Assembly: GCA_026182355.1 (NCBI GenBank)
Contig: JAPFBL010000225.1
Span: forward strand, 1 to 64,000
Length of the DNA stretch: 64,000 nucleotides
Reading direction: 5' to 3'
Source of the DNA: Hermatobates lingyangjiaoensis
Taxonomy: Eukaryota; Arthropoda; Insecta; Hemiptera; Hermatobatidae
The notes below the pieces were generated by a model. It was given only the letters and a program-made list of their open reading frames with translations. It did not search any database and had not been told where the DNA came from. Both the position numbers and the translations under genes were made by a program. Of the stretch, positions 45,118 through 57,320 are shown one piece after another (positions within the stretch are counted from its first letter, which is position 1; every line of letters begins with the position of its first letter).

Positions 45118-45160
45118 GCTCGACCGGTTTCGGTTCCGTCCGGATCCCATCTTCAAGAAC
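45118..45160 (-). ncRNA. Hammerhead-like motif, ACCGGU family
   Basis: Minus strand: GTTC, TTGAAGA, stem II GGATCCG/CGGAACC with one mismatch, GAA, palindrome ACCGGT, C, GAGC. Stem I GTTC/GAGC forms four pairs. The first core base is T rather than C, which should weaken activity. Confidence 0.5.
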
Positions 45161-45199
45161 AACTAACTGACAGTCAGTTAGTCATTTCGTCAGTTAGTT

Positions 45200-45242
45200 G
45201 TTTTTGAAGATGGAATCCGGATGGACCCGAAACGGGTCGATC
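45200..45242 (+). ncRNA. Hammerhead-like motif, ACCGGU family (right arm)
   Basis: TTGAAGA at 45204-45210, G/C-rich stem II, GAA at 45229-45231, ACGGGT, C, GATC. Stem III has lost symmetry and the core shares the T of the left arm. Confidence 0.42.
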
Positions 45243-45289
45243 TTTTCTGATAATTTATGAGATATGACGGACAGTATTACTACTAATTC

Positions 45290-45825
45290 TAATGTAGGAG
45301 GAACTAAAGTCTTTCCTGTAACTGTAAATCTGTTAAGAATTCGTAAAAAAAATTCCTTGATAAAAGCCCATTTTAGAGCTCATAATTTAGAATCAACCAG
45401 ATAATGCTGATTTTAAGTCAATCATTGGCGCTTCTATTACTGAATGGGCACCAATTAAAAAATGCGTCACAATCCGCCAAAAAATATATGGACGTTGGAT
45501 ACAAAACAGTTTCATTCATATACATGTATTTTATACAAACTATAACAAATTTTAAGAAACTATTTATCGATTGGAAGCGCCAGTGAAAAGGTTAATTGTA
45601 ATCAATTATGCTATTTGTCAATGGAACTACTCTTTGTTAGTGGAATCTGGTTATTAAAACATTATTCAAAAGACGAGCAGAGCTTCAATAAAAGCTAATT
45701 AGCGTTTAAGAACTATGTTGTTTAAAGACTAATAGTACTAGCAGCAGCTGTGTTTAGTTTGCAGAAAGCTTTAAAGATGGTGGTGGGGCGAGACGAGGTC
45801 TAGTTCTCAAGATAACCTTCACTGA
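45290..45825. other. Gene-free stretch before the candidate exon
   Basis: No feature recognised. The frame 45404-45586 is unconvincing. Confidence 0.3.
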
Positions 45826-45830
45826 CAACC

Positions 45831-45913
45831 ATGTTGAGGACGTTGCCTCTCTTGGCTGTCACCTGCCTCTCTCTCTTCTCTCTCTCTTTCCAGTCAGCTC
45901 CTAAACCTCTTAA
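45831..45913 (+). CDS. Candidate first coding exon with signal peptide
   Basis: ATG in a CAACCATGT context starts MLRTLPLLAVTCLSLFSLSF followed by QSAPKPLK, a textbook signal peptide with a plausible cleavage site after the hydrophobic core. It ends at TTAA|GTGAGTACC, a near-consensus donor. Alternatively the CT-rich stretch is a 3' splice site (TTTCCAG at 45886-45892) before a 21-base microexon. No following exon was found on the + strand, where repeats begin at 46.2 kb. Tentative. Confidence 0.3.
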
Positions 45914-47231
45914 GTGAGTACCAAAGTTTTAGTCACTCTTGACCAAAAAAAACTAATCTTTATCGTGACTCACATAAATGATTTTCATGTCTTATACGCT
46001 ACCTTTCAGTCTGTTGTTTTCATTTGTATAATAATGTCACAGTATAGGTCAGTGTGACCTATTTGTGCATAGTTTAAAGCAGATCAGCTGATTCACTGTC
46101 AACCCTGCTATTCATTCGTCGGAAGTAGAGAGGTCATGTTAGCGTCATGCACTATACTTTCTCCCACACTTACATAATTTCCGCCCTGAAAAGTTATTCA
46201 TTTTTTCTTAACATATTATTTATTGATTTGTTCATTTCAATATCTTTATAAATAAAATAATGATTTTGTCTGTACATTGCTTAGAACTGACTCATTTCAA
46301 GTTTTCTTTACGTTTCATACATTGGAGAAACCGAATCCACCCTTAGAAAAATTTCTGTCGGTTTGTCGGTTTGTCGGTTTGTCCGCAAAACTTTGTCACA
46401 GGTAAACTCAGCTACCATAAGACATATAAAGCTGAAACTTTTACAGTAGATTTCTGTAGGTCTAACTTAAAATATAGGCTATGAATTGATTGGAAATTCA
46501 ACGTAGAAGTGAAGTTATGGACGTTTAACGCAAAAATGTTTGTCACAAGTAAACTCAGCCACCATAAGACATAGCGAGCTGAAACATTGACACTGGATTT
46601 GTGTGTGCCTAACTTAAAATATGGGCTCTAAATAGATTATTAATTCAGTACAGAAGCGAAGTTATGGGGCTTTTAGCTGTATTTTCCTAACTTCACAGAC
46701 AAGTTTGTTTTGAAAATACACAGGTGTGGCAAGTAGGTATTGTTAGTTGATTTTAATTTCAAATAGCAAACGTACCCGTCTTTGACGGAATCAAAAATTC
46801 TATTATACTTGGTATTCTAAAATATAAATTATAGTATTATACTAATACTACAATTAGAAGTTATAGAATAGTAGAAAATACCATTATTAGTACAGTGCTA
46901 AGCAAATGCCTCTGTATACAAAGATTAGATTTTAAGTTAGACATACACAAATCTACAATCAATGTTTCAGCTTTATATGTCTTATGGTAGAAATATTTTT
47001 TGGACAAACCGACAGACAGAAATTATTCTAAGGGTACATGTGGCTACTCTGAACTATGAAACGTAAAGAAAACTTGAAATGAGTTAGTTCTAATTAACGT
47101 GCTCCCAGTCAAAAGCTAGCACGCAAGCCACTGGGCTACTCTGGTTCCATACCTTACTTTATTACCAGTGTTTATATTACGCAAATATTAAATTAAAAAA
47201 AAATATTTTTGTTGTATTTATTTATAATACA

Positions 47232-48868
47232 CTAGCAAACGTACCCGTCTTTGACGGAATCAAAAATTCTATTATACTTGGTATTCCAAAATATCAATTA
47301 TAGTATTATACTAATACTACAATTAGAAGTTATAGAATAGTAGAAAATACCATTATTAGTACAGTGCTAAAAAAAAGCCTCTGTATACAAAGATTAGATT
47401 TTAAGTTAGACATACACAAATCTACAATCAATGTTTCAGCTTTATATGTCTTATGGTAGCAATATTTTGTGGACAAACCCACAGACAGAAATTATTCTAA
47501 GGGTACATGTGGCTACTCTGAAGTATGAAACGTAAAGAAAACTTGAAATGAGTTAGTTCTAATTAACGTGCTCCCAGTCAAAAGCTAGCACGCAAGCCAC
47601 TGGGCTACTCTGGTTCCATACCTTACTTTATTACCAGTGTTTATATTACGCAAATATTAAATTAAAAAAAAATATTTTTGTTGTGTTTATTTATAATACA
47701 TTTGCACTACTGTCATCGGCGAGCAAGCAAGCTACTGGCAACCCTGGCTAGATCCCTTTACTTTATTACCATCTTTTATATTATCCACATTTTAAATTCA
47801 AAAAAATATTTGTTTGTTACATTTATTTATAATACATTTGCACTACTGTCATCGGCGATCACGCAAGCCACTGGGCTACTCTGGTCCCATACCTTACATT
47901 ATTACCAGTGTATTTATTAAGCAAATATTAAATTAAAAAAAAGTTGACAGTTATATATAATACATAGCAAACGTACCCGTCTTTGACGGAATCAGAAGTT
48001 CCTGTTTTGGTTTATTGCCGTGTGCCTATTGCCTTTTGGCTATACCACGGAGGAATCAGAAGTTCCGTCATTTTTGGTATTTCAAAATGTCATTAGAAAT
48101 TAGAGAATAGTAGAAAATACCATTATTACTACAGTGTTAAACAAATGACTCCAGCTTATACACTACATTAGCTGTCTGTCCTTCAGGTTCATGGTAGAAG
48201 AAAGAGTTGAAACCTCTGACCGTTGAGCATGTAAACTACATTTGACCATGTGAGAAAAACTTGGTTTTGCTACCTTGTATTCCTGCGTTAGATGAAGTCT
48301 CCCTTTGCGACTTAGTTAACGTCATTGCGAAATAGACTCTGACCCGACTTTGCAATCATTTCAACGTAAACAGACAGTGGCTCGGAATCAATGGTATGTG
48401 AAGTATACACACAGACTCCCCAATACCACATCCAGTCATTATGTCCGCCTCTATGGCATATCTGTGTAGAGCACGAACTCAGAGTCGTGTCCCGTTGCAC
48501 AGTTTTGGGGCACTCATGTTTCGTAACATGAAATTTGTTACTGCTACTAAATTGTAGCATGATTGGTGCTCTACTTTAAGTTTTTACTCATGAGCAGGCA
48601 GTCCAGGAGAAATAAATTCAGAGTCAAGAAATTCAATTAGATAATGAACTGCTTCTTCGTCACTAATCCAAACTCTTTACTGACTTGTAAGTTCTTTCCT
48701 CGGCTTCATATGGCGTAAGAACTTGTTTGTTGATTTTTCCTCCCTGTTCATATTAAGAGTTGAGAATTGCTCGTTTACAAAACATTTATTCTCAATAGAT
48801 AGTACATCCTTAACTCTGTGAAACACCATTTCAATGATGTCAAATACGCAATATATTCATATGTTCAA
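47232..48868 (+). repeat. Left arm of 1.64-kb inverted repeat
   Basis: Pairs with 51121-52757 with a constant coordinate sum of 99989, checked at several landmarks (47232/52757, 48312/51677, 48560/51429), so there is no net indel. A few substitutions only. Confidence 0.88.
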
Positions 48869-49250
48869 TTGAAATTAAAATCAACTAACAATACCTACTT
48901 GCCACACCTGTGTATTTTCAAAACAAACTTGTCTGTGATGTTAGGAAAATACAGCTAAAAGCCCCATAACTTCGCTTCTGTACTGAATTAATAATCTATT
49001 TAGAGCCCATATTTTAAGTTAGGCACACACAAATCCAGTGTCAATGTTTCAGCTCGCTATGTCTTATGGTGGCTGAGTTTACTTGTGAACAACATTTTTG
49101 CGTTAAACGTCCATAACTTCACTTCTACGTTGAATTTCCAATCAATTCATAGCCTATATTTTAAGTTAGACCTACAGAAATCTACTGTAAAAGTTTCAGC
49201 TTTATATGTCTTATGGTAGCTGAGTTTACCTGTGACAAAGTTTTGCGGAC

Positions 49251-49323
49251 AAACCGACATACCGACAAACCGACAAACCGACAAACCGACAAACCGACAA
49301 ACCGACAAACCGACAAACCGACA
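49251..49323 (+). repeat. (GACAAACC)n minisatellite
   Basis: About nine 8-bp units. The same site has about four units at 50968-51006 and three in the reverse copy near 46355-46383, so unit number is variable. Confidence 0.9.
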
Positions 49324-51120
49324 GAAATTTTTCTAAGGGTCGATTCGGTTTCTCCAATGTATGAAACGTAAAGAAAACTTGAAATGAGTCAGTTCTAAGC
49401 AATGTACAGACAAAATCATTATTTTATTTATAAAGATTTGCACTACTGTCATCGGGAGCAAGCAAGCTACTGGCTACCCTGGCTAGATCCCTTTACTTTT
49501 TTACCATCTTTTATATTATCCACATTTTAAATTCAAAAAAATATTTGTTTGTTACATTTATTTATAATACATTTGCACTACTGTCATCGGCGATCACGCA
49601 AGCCACTGGGCTACTCTGGTCCCATACCTTACATTATTCCCAGTGTATTTATTAAGCAAATATTAAATTAAAAAAAAGTTTACAGTTATATATAATACAT
49701 AGCAAACGTACCCGTCTTTGACGGAATCAGAAGTTCCTGTTTTGGTTTATTGCCGTGTGCCTATGCCTTTTGGCTATACCACTGAGGAATCAGAAGTTCT
49801 GTCATTTTTGGTATTTCAAAATGTCATTAGAAAATATAGAATAGTAGAAAATACCATTATTACTACAGTGTTAAACAAATGTCTCCAGCTATTACACTAC
49901 ATTAGCTGTCTGTCCTTCAGGTTCATGGTAGAAGAAAGAGTTGAAACCTCTGACCGTTGAGCATGTAAACTACATTTGACCATGTGAGAAAAACTTGGTT
50001 TTGCTACCTTGTATTCCTGCGTTAGATGAAGTCTCCCTTTGCGACTTAGTTAACGTCATTGCGAAATAGACTCTGACCGGAATTTGCAATCATTTCAACG
50101 TAAACAGACAGTGGCTCGGAATCAATGGTATGTGAAGTATACACACAGACTCCCCAATACCACATCCAGTCATTATGTCCGCCTCTATGGCATATCTGTG
50201 TAGAGCACGAACTCAGAGTCGCGTCCCGTTGCACAGTTTTGGGCACTCATGTTTCGTAACATGAAATTTGTTACTGCTACTAAATTGCAGCATGATTGGT
50301 GCTCTACTTTAAGTTTTTACTCATGAGCAGGCAGTCCAGGAGAAATAAATTCAGAGTCAAGAAATTCAATTAGATAATGAACTATTCACTAATCTTCATC
50401 ACTAATCCAATCTCTTTACTGACTTGTAAGTTCTTTCCTCGGCTTCATATAGCGTAAGAACTTGTTTGTTGATTTCTTATGCCTGTTCATATTAAGGGCT
50501 GAGAATTGCTCGTTTACAAAACATTTATTCTCAATAGATAGTACATCCTTAACTCTGTGAAACACCATTACGCAATATATTCATATGCTCAATTGAAATT
50601 AAAATCAACTAACAATACCTACTTGCCACACCTGTGTATTTTCAAAACAAACTTGTCTGTGAAGTTAGGAAAATACAGCTAAAAGCCCCATAACTTTGCT
50701 TCTGTACTGAATTAATAATTTATTTAGAGCCCATATTTTAAGTTAGGCACACACAAATCCAGTGTCAATGTTTCAGCTCGCTATGTCTTATGGTGGCTGA
50801 GTTTACTTGTGACAAACATTTTTCCATTAAACGTCCATAACTTCACTTCTACGTTGAATTTCCAATCAATTCATAGCCTATATTTTAAGTTAGACCTACA
50901 CAAATCTACTGTATAAGTTTCAGCTTTATATGTCTTATGGTAGCTGAGTTTACCTGTGACAAAGTTTTGCGGACAAACCGACAAACCGACAAACCGACAA
51001 ACCGACAGAAATTTTTCTAAGGGTGGATTCGGTTTCTCCAATGTATGAAACGTAAAGAAAACATGAAATGAGTCAGTTCTAAGCAATGTACAGACAAAAT
51101 CATTATTTTATTTATAAAGA

Positions 51121-52757
51121 TTGAGCATATGAATATATTGCGTATTTGACATCATTGAAATGGTGTTTCACAGAGTTAAGGATGTACTATCTATTGAGAA
51201 TAAATGTTTTGTAAACGAGCAATTCTCAACTCTTAATATGAACAGGGAGGAAAAATCAACAAACAAGTTCTTACGCTATATGAAGCCGAGGAATGAACTT
51301 ACAAGTCAGTAAAGAGATTGGATTAGTGACGAAGAAGCAGTTCATTATCTAATTGAATTTCTTGACTCTGAATTTATTTCTCCTGGACTGCCTGCTCATG
51401 AGTAAAAACTTAAAGTAGAGCACCAATCATGCTACAATTTAGTAGCAGTAACAAATTTCATGTTACGAAACATGAGTGCCCCAAAACTGTGCAACGGGAC
51501 ACGACTCTGAGTTCGTGCTCTACACAGATATGCCATAGAGGCGGACATAATGACTGGATGTGGTATTGGGGAGTCTGTGTGTATACTTCACATACCATTG
51601 ATTCCGAGCCACTTTCTGTTTACGTTGAAATGATTGCAAAGTCGGGTCAGAGTCTATTTTGCAATGACGTTAACTAAGTCGCAAAGGGAGACTTCATCTA
51701 ACGCAGGAATACAAGGTAGCAAAACCAAGTTTTTCTCACATGGTCAAATGTAGTTTACATGCTCAACGGTCAGAGGTTTCAACTCTTTCTTCTACCATGA
51801 ACCTGAAGGACAGACAGCTAATGTAGTGTATAAGCTGGAGGCATTTGTTTAACACTGTAGTAATAATGGTATTTTCTACTATTCTATAATTTCTAATGAC
51901 ATTTTGAAATACCAAAAATGACGGAACTTCTGATTCCTCCGTGGTATAGCCGAAAGGCAATAGGCACACGGCAATAAACCAAAACAGGAACTTCTGATTC
52001 CGTCAAAGACGGGTACGTTTGCTATGTATTATATATAACTGTCAACTTTTTTTTAATTTAATATTTGCTTAATAAATACACTGGTAATAATGTAAGGTAT
52101 GGGACCAGAGTAGCCCAGTGGCTTGCGTGATCGCCGATGACAGTAGTGCAAATGTATTATAAATAAATGTAACAAACAAATATTTTTTTGAATTTAAAAT
52201 GTGGATAATATAAAAGATGGTAATAAAGTAAAGGGATCTAGCCAGGGTTGCCAGTAGCTTGCTTGCTCGCCGATGACAGTAGTGCAAATGTATTATAAAT
52301 AAACACAACAAAAATATTTTTTTTTAATTTAATATTCGCGTAATATAAACACTGGTAATAAAGTAAGGTATGGAACCAGAGTAGCCCAGTGGCTTGCGTG
52401 CTAGCTTTTGACTGGGAGCACGTTAATTAGAACTAACTCATTTCAAGTTTTCTTTACGTTTCATACTTCAGAGTAGCCACATGTACCCTTAGAATAATTT
52501 CTGTCTGTCGGTTTGTCCACAAAATATTGCTACCATAAGACATATAAAGCTGAAACATTGATTGTAGATTTGTGTATGTCTAACTTAAAATCTAATCTTT
52601 GTATACAGAGGCTTTTTTTTAGCACTGTACTAATAATGGTATTTTCTACTATTCTATAACTTCTAATTGTAGTATTAGTATAATACTATAATTGATATTT
52701 TGGAATACCAAGTATAATAGAATTTTTTATTCCGTCAAAGACGGGTACGTTTGCTAG
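51121..52757 (-). repeat. Right arm of 1.64-kb inverted repeat
   Basis: Mirror of 47232-48868 across a 2.25-kb spacer. The spacer holds a further direct copy of much of the arm (49438-50593). Confidence 0.88.
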
Positions 52758-52896
52758 TACATTTATAAATCCCATCCAAAAAAGAGAATTTCTAATACGA
52801 ACGAAATAAATGAGCTGGAAATACGATTTCAGACAACTATGGGTTTTGAGGTAAAATGCATAAACCAACAAAAGTCTCCACACATATGAAGTTTTA

Positions 52897-52935
52897 TTCA
52901 ACGCGTTTCGAACACTTTGTGTTCATCATCAGGAA
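52897..52935 (-). ncRNA. Hammerhead-like motif, ACGCGU family (left arm)
   Basis: Minus strand: TTC, CTGATGA, extra T, stem II GAACAC/GTGTTC with AAA loop, GAA, ACGCGT, H17 T, GAA. Stem I is TTC/GAA, three pairs. Confidence 0.68.
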
Positions 52936-53021
52936 GACACTATAATACAAATTAAATCTAATCAGTTACAAAAATTACAGTGAAATATTGACTGATTAGA
53001 GTTAATTTGTATTATAGTGTC

Positions 53022-53060
53022 TTCCTGATGATGAACACAAAGTGTTCGAAACGCGTTGAA
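53022..53060 (+). ncRNA. Hammerhead-like motif, ACGCGU family (right arm)
   Basis: TTC 53022-53024, CTGATGA 53025-53031, stem II GAACAC/GTGTTC, GAA 53048-53050, ACGCGT 53051-53056, T53057, GAA 53058-53060. Identical to the left arm. Confidence 0.7.
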
Positions 53061-53144
53061 TAAAACTTCATTTGTGTGGAGACTTTTGTTGGTTTATCCA
53101 TTTTACCTCAGAATGAGTAAATACCACACAATTACGGATTGCAC

Positions 53145-54300
53145 AACTAATGATTTAACTATGGGTTTGCTATAATATGATTAAAGAATTCTAGTATTGC
53201 ACAGATGTATAAATTACTCTTTTCTTGAAGAATTTAATTTTTTAAACAAAATAAACTAAAAATACTATGAATAGAAATATAAGGGCAATTTTATAAAATA
53301 GACTATGGGAATACAATATACAGCTTTAGAGTGCGTCATCATCTATGGGAATTCCCTTCTATGTGGGAACGCTTTGAATGAGATTTTGCCAAATTTGGAA
53401 CATTGAATGTGGGTCATTTGTCTTATGTTTCAGAAGTCTTCCTATAAATAACACATTATTAATGCTTTTTATAATAATCTTAAAAGCAAAATTGAAACAA
53501 TGATACTGAAAATTATTCTTTTGAATGCTTTTTAAAGACCAATCACATGAGATACAACTCTTACAGGATGTTGTTCTCATAAAAAAGGAACACTTTCCTT
53601 GTAATTATTGTATTCTGCACCGGTATAAAAGAAAGTGCGAGGTTACTCAAGCAATTTCGGTTTTAATTTGACTCTGAAACTGAAATCAGGTCTTTTTAAT
53701 GGTCAAAACTACTAAGAGATCCACTTTATATCCGAAATATTGCATTATACTGTTATACAATTTATTTAAAGACAAGATCTTTAACGAGCAACTGCTCCCG
53801 GTCAACATAATATTTTACATAGTAAAAAGACAAACTATGTAGTGAAGATTATTTTTTTTAGCCTGCGCCATCCCTTATCAGCTTTATTGTCTTTTGTGGA
53901 AATCAAGAAGGAAAAGTGTAGTCCATTTTTGATTAAGCATTATACCGATGGGCTAGCCACATTACGGGAGATGCCATTGTCACGCAGTGTCACCCATGGA
54001 AGTGCTAACCACCTGTTAACTTAGCTTAACTTTGGTTGTCAAGTGTGACTACCATCAATAATTCTTGTTTGAATTCGTTGTGATTTTTAAATTTTTGTAT
54101 TTTCTTTTGGATTTTTCCAATTAATAACCTGATTAAACATTTTTGCATTACTTGCAAATGTTTACTCAAATAACAGGTTTTTAATCTGATATTTTCGTTG
54201 GTGATATTATTTAAAAAATTTAAGCAGCTGTTGATTAATTTAAGCAGCTGTTGATAGGCCTCAAAGTTCTTCATTGTGCTGGTAGGGTTGGGTCTTCCAA
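53145..54300. other. Gene-free stretch
   Basis: Three short frames (53359-53580 and 54026-54274 minus, 53842-54024 plus) show no family motif. The second contains a small duplicated block TTTAAGCAGCTGTTGAT at 54221 and 54240. Confidence 0.4.
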
Positions 54301-54322
54301 CTGAGGGTTGAGTCGGGTTTTT

Positions 54323-54365
54323 GACTCTGACGAAGACCGCTTGTTACGGTTAAAAGATCTTAGTC
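54323..54365 (+). ncRNA. Hammerhead variant, AGAUCU family (G12 lost)
   Basis: GACT, CTGACGA (54327-54333), stem II GACCG/CGGTT, AAA in place of GAA, AGATCT, T, AGTC. G12 to A should abolish cleavage. Confidence 0.55.
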
Positions 54366-54604
54366 TTGTTTTCCCATTTCTTATTGTAGTTTGATCATTG
54401 ATTGTTATTTCACGTGTTTATGTAAAATCTTATTATAGGAGAGGAACTACATTCACAATGAATATTGTTTATGGAAAAGTTCTTTAATTTATGTTCAAAC
54501 TTTTTTCCGAGTATACCTTAATTTATCTTGATACTAACTGCAATGTCTCTATCAAATATTAATTAAAACCTCTCAAAATATCTTTACAGCACTTATATGA
54601 TAGC
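54323..54604 (+). mobile_element. Hammerhead-headed 280-bp unit, copy A
   Basis: Starts exactly at the GACT of a hammerhead and ends near TTATATGATAGC. The same block is at 57278-57560 with only a few changes; sequence upstream of the hammerhead and downstream of the end differs between the two. No ORF. Confidence 0.65.
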
Positions 54605-55370
54605 CATATTTCGATTGCTGCCTACATAAACACTTTTCGTATCACTTCAAACATCGAATCTGGGATGTACGTTAAGAATGTTTAGAGAATTTTGTAATTC
54701 AGTTAATTCATAACATAATCTTGAAATGCAAAATTTATTACATTAGCATAAAAAACATGTGTTTTACCATTTGAAGAATATTTTTCTTTTTAAACTAATG
54801 GAATGATATCCGTGCTCTATTATATGGATTTGATTATCATATTTTTTGAAAATACGTATAGATTGTGACGTTTTGTATAAAGCGTGATATTTTTCATGGG
54901 TCCAGATGGTATTAAGTAATTAAGGAGTTAAGTGTGGTCACAGAGGTAGCGTGCTTGGCTTTAGTACTGAAGAGTGGTTGTAGCTGTGGGGATTATGCTA
55001 GGTTTTTCATGTCTGAGGTGAACATGTTGACTCGTTGCGTTGAATAGGATAGCTGTAGGTCTGCCAGGTCAAATCTACTGGAAGCCAGTTAGTTTCTCGT
55101 TATCGATCCTGTTTCTGATTAACGTGAGTATATTAAAGTCAGGTCTCCCTATCTAGAATCCACCAGTAATGTGGCTCCCCATTGGAGTAACTGGAATGGG
55201 CGGAAAGTAGTACAGCGATTCACTAGAACCATTGTGTCAATGCAAATAACTGATTTATGAATTACAAAAATCCGTATTCGCTAGTATTCTTGAAGAAACT
55301 CAACAAAGGATAGTTACATGATAGTTAACTTTTTCTCACATTTTACAATATGTCGAAGGAGTGTTTACAC
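54605..55370. other. Gene-free stretch with a possible old SINE
   Basis: 54925-55240 begins GTGGTCACAGAGGTAGCGTG, similar to a box A head, and has GTGGTTGTAGCTG at a box B-like distance. Too diverged to be certain. Confidence 0.3.
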
Positions 55371-55373
55371 TAA

Positions 55374-55895
55374 CAAGCAGAAATACCCGGCGTTGCCCGG
55401 GTCTCGAAGTTTTAAGTATAAAATTTGAAATGATCGAAATGAAAATTGGGTTCAATATTATTTTATGCATTTTTGTCTTACGATTCTTCATTCATGATCT
55501 ACAGTTCCTTAGACGTTTTTTAACATTTTCAGGAGAATAGTGGTACCTAGGCTATGAAAGATGCATCCTAGAGCAAAAAATCATTATATAACTTTGAGCT
55601 CAATTTTTATTTCCAACATTTCATATTTTATGCATTAAGGCCGTAGACGCCATATTTCTTGAGAAAAAATGCAAAAACTAAAAATTGGCAAATTTTTGAG
55701 GTTTTTGGGCCCTAGGGGGCCGGGGTTTGGCTGCCCCCCAGAGTTTAATAGCCTAAAACCTCCCCAAGAACTATAGAAAGTGCCTTGCAAAAGAATATTT
55801 GAAAAAGGTCCATTGTAGGCCGAATCCATAAGGTACAAACATACATACATACATACATACATACATACAGAGCCACGAAGAGAATTTATATATAG
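55374..55895 (+). repeat. Diverged ACTAGCTGAT-type repeat with (ACAT)n
   Basis: Begins ATACCCGGCGTTGCCCGGGT and ends with (ACAT)8 at 55838-55869 followed by TTATATATAGATTAA. Same ends as the 6355-7497 element. The minus frame here reads through the simple repeat and is not a gene. Confidence 0.6.
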
Positions 55896-55899
55896 ATTA

Positions 55900-57180
55900 A
55901 CTTCAAATAAAAATTTTAAAATCGATATTTAGTCTATTTTTCTTATAAGGTCTTGTTCCAGATTCCCTAGAATAGTACTAAAGGTAAAAAACCTTGAAGT
56001 GAGCCCAAAAGAAACCTGTTAAATAATTACAGTGAGTTAGGGACAACAAGAGCCTGATTTTGTATTTTCTCATTGGATCATGCAAGGCGGGAAGACGGTA
56101 TGACGCCATGCAGTCTTACATCATGTTATGATAACATTGCTATAGCATAGCTATAATAAAACAATGACCTTAACATGGGATGAGTTAGTAAACCCATATC
56201 ACGTACTTTTTAAGGCAACATGTACGCGTTCATGGCTAATGGTCATTAATGCATGTGTACAGGATTAAGAATGTATTTATCTGATTATTAATTGTAGTAA
56301 TAAGGCGGGTAGATTAAAGATCTGGCAAACAGGCCAGCCAAGTGGGCTCTTTATGCCTTCCCCAGGTAACCCGGATTCCTACTCCTAGGAAAATCTTCCT
56401 GATTCTTCTATATGGATCAGGAGGTTTTTCCATATATTATTAATTGAATTATACTTATTAGTATATCAACTAATTGCTGTTATCTCCTCAGTTTACAACC
56501 CATACATCTTCTACATAGCGACTTGATTATTTAACTAGTATATGTACGAACTATACGAATGTAAAGCACGGGTTATAGAAGCCTATGTATTTTCATACAA
56601 ATTGATTTTTACACTACTAATAATTTGTACTAATTTGTGTAACTGTAAGACAATGGACCAGAGATACATATCAATTACGAGTACAATTATTGTATAAAAG
56701 ACCTGAGACTCAAAAAATGAATAAATAAAAACACAAACAAAAAGAAATAAAACGAAACTGAGTACCATCCGAATGTTAATAAACTTTTACTTTTGTACAA
56801 TTTAACTTTAGTAATATATCACGTTCTTAGGTGACTGTAATTATAATATCAAACAAAACGATTTGTTGATTAGTTTTAAGTTAATACGAGCACTTTGAAC
56901 GATGAAGTTGGGAATATGAAGAACTTGCATATTAAGCCATTATTTAGCAGCTACATAATTAATGACAGTGCAGTAGTAACCATTTTTGCCGCCCGGGGCG
57001 ATTGTAAGATTTGCCTCCCCACCCAACACCCCGCTGGCCTTTGATTATACGTTAACCTCCAGAAAGTCCGCAAAATATTTATCTTCATGGAATTAACAAT
57101 CAATCAAGGATCTAATTTTAGACTGGAGTTATTAGTCCCACACTATCACCTTATTACTCATATACATTATACAATCATCA
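55900..57180. other. Gene-free stretch
   Basis: No feature recognised. The minus frame 56583-56768 is hydrophobic and AT-driven. Confidence 0.35.
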
Positions 57181-57213
57181 ATGATCAAACCACAATAAGA
57201 AATGGGAAAACAA

Positions 57214-57256
57214 GACTAAGATCTTTCAACCGTAGAAAGCGGTCTTCGTCAGAGTC
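57214..57256 (-). ncRNA. Hammerhead-like motif, AGAUCU family
   Basis: Minus strand: GACT, CTGACGA, stem II GACCG/CGGTT with TTTCTA-containing loop, GAA, AGATCT, T, AGTC. Faces the motif at 57278 head to head, 21 bases apart. Confidence 0.68.
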
Positions 57257-57277
57257 AAAACCCAACTGACGAAAATT

Positions 57278-57320
57278 GACTCTGACGAAGACAGCTTGCT
57301 ACAGTTGAAAGATCTTAGTC
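57278..57320 (+). ncRNA. Hammerhead-like motif, AGAUCU family
   Basis: GACT 57278-57281, CTGACGA 57282-57288, stem II GAC-G/C-GTT with one A:A mismatch, GAA, AGATCT, T, AGTC 57317-57320. Confidence 0.62.

Larger units (their letters stand above)
45070..45285. repeat. Palindrome with paired hammerheads, ACCGGU family
   Basis: Outer arms share ACTGTCCGTCATA and its complement; inner arms share CTAACTGAC. About 100 bp per arm with mismatches. Flanked by AGTAATACTG / CAGTATTACT. Confidence 0.75.
46236..52757. repeat. Nested repeat complex with long inverted repeat
   Basis: Two repeat modules alternate. One begins CTAGCAAACGTACCCGTC (starts 46766, 47232, 47966, 49700 and reversed at 52757). The other ends in a (GACAAACC)n minisatellite and a GAAACGTAAAGAAAACTTGA block (46236-46765 reversed, 48869-49437, 50594-51118). 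ORF-like frames inside are repeated with them and are not genes. Confidence 0.8.
52870..53140. repeat. PLE-type palindrome with two intact hammerheads
   Basis: Arms of about 110-120 bp are almost perfect (AGTGTCTTCCTGATGATGAA and complement, GTGTGGAGACTTTTGTTGG and complement). The centre (52965-53000) is ATTGACTGATTAG-like. Confidence 0.82.

Noticed and set aside
48312..51677. An 82-residue frame repeated at 48312-48560, 50046-50246 and 51429-51677
   Set aside because: One of three copies has a one-base deletion that breaks the frame, and nucleotide identity is uniformly high, so there is no sign of selection on the protein.
47678..52311. Identical 80-residue frames at 47678-47920 (+) and 52069-52311 (-)
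   Set aside because: They are the two arms of a recent inverted repeat, so identity reflects duplication. No protein family features.
54026..54274. 82-residue minus-strand ORF
   Set aside because: Lysine- and asparagine-rich composition expected from AT-rich DNA, includes a local duplication, and no family motif or splice context.
55635..55862. Minus-strand ORF starting MYVCMYVCLYL
   Set aside because: Starts in an (ACAT)n simple repeat and lies in a dispersed noncoding repeat.
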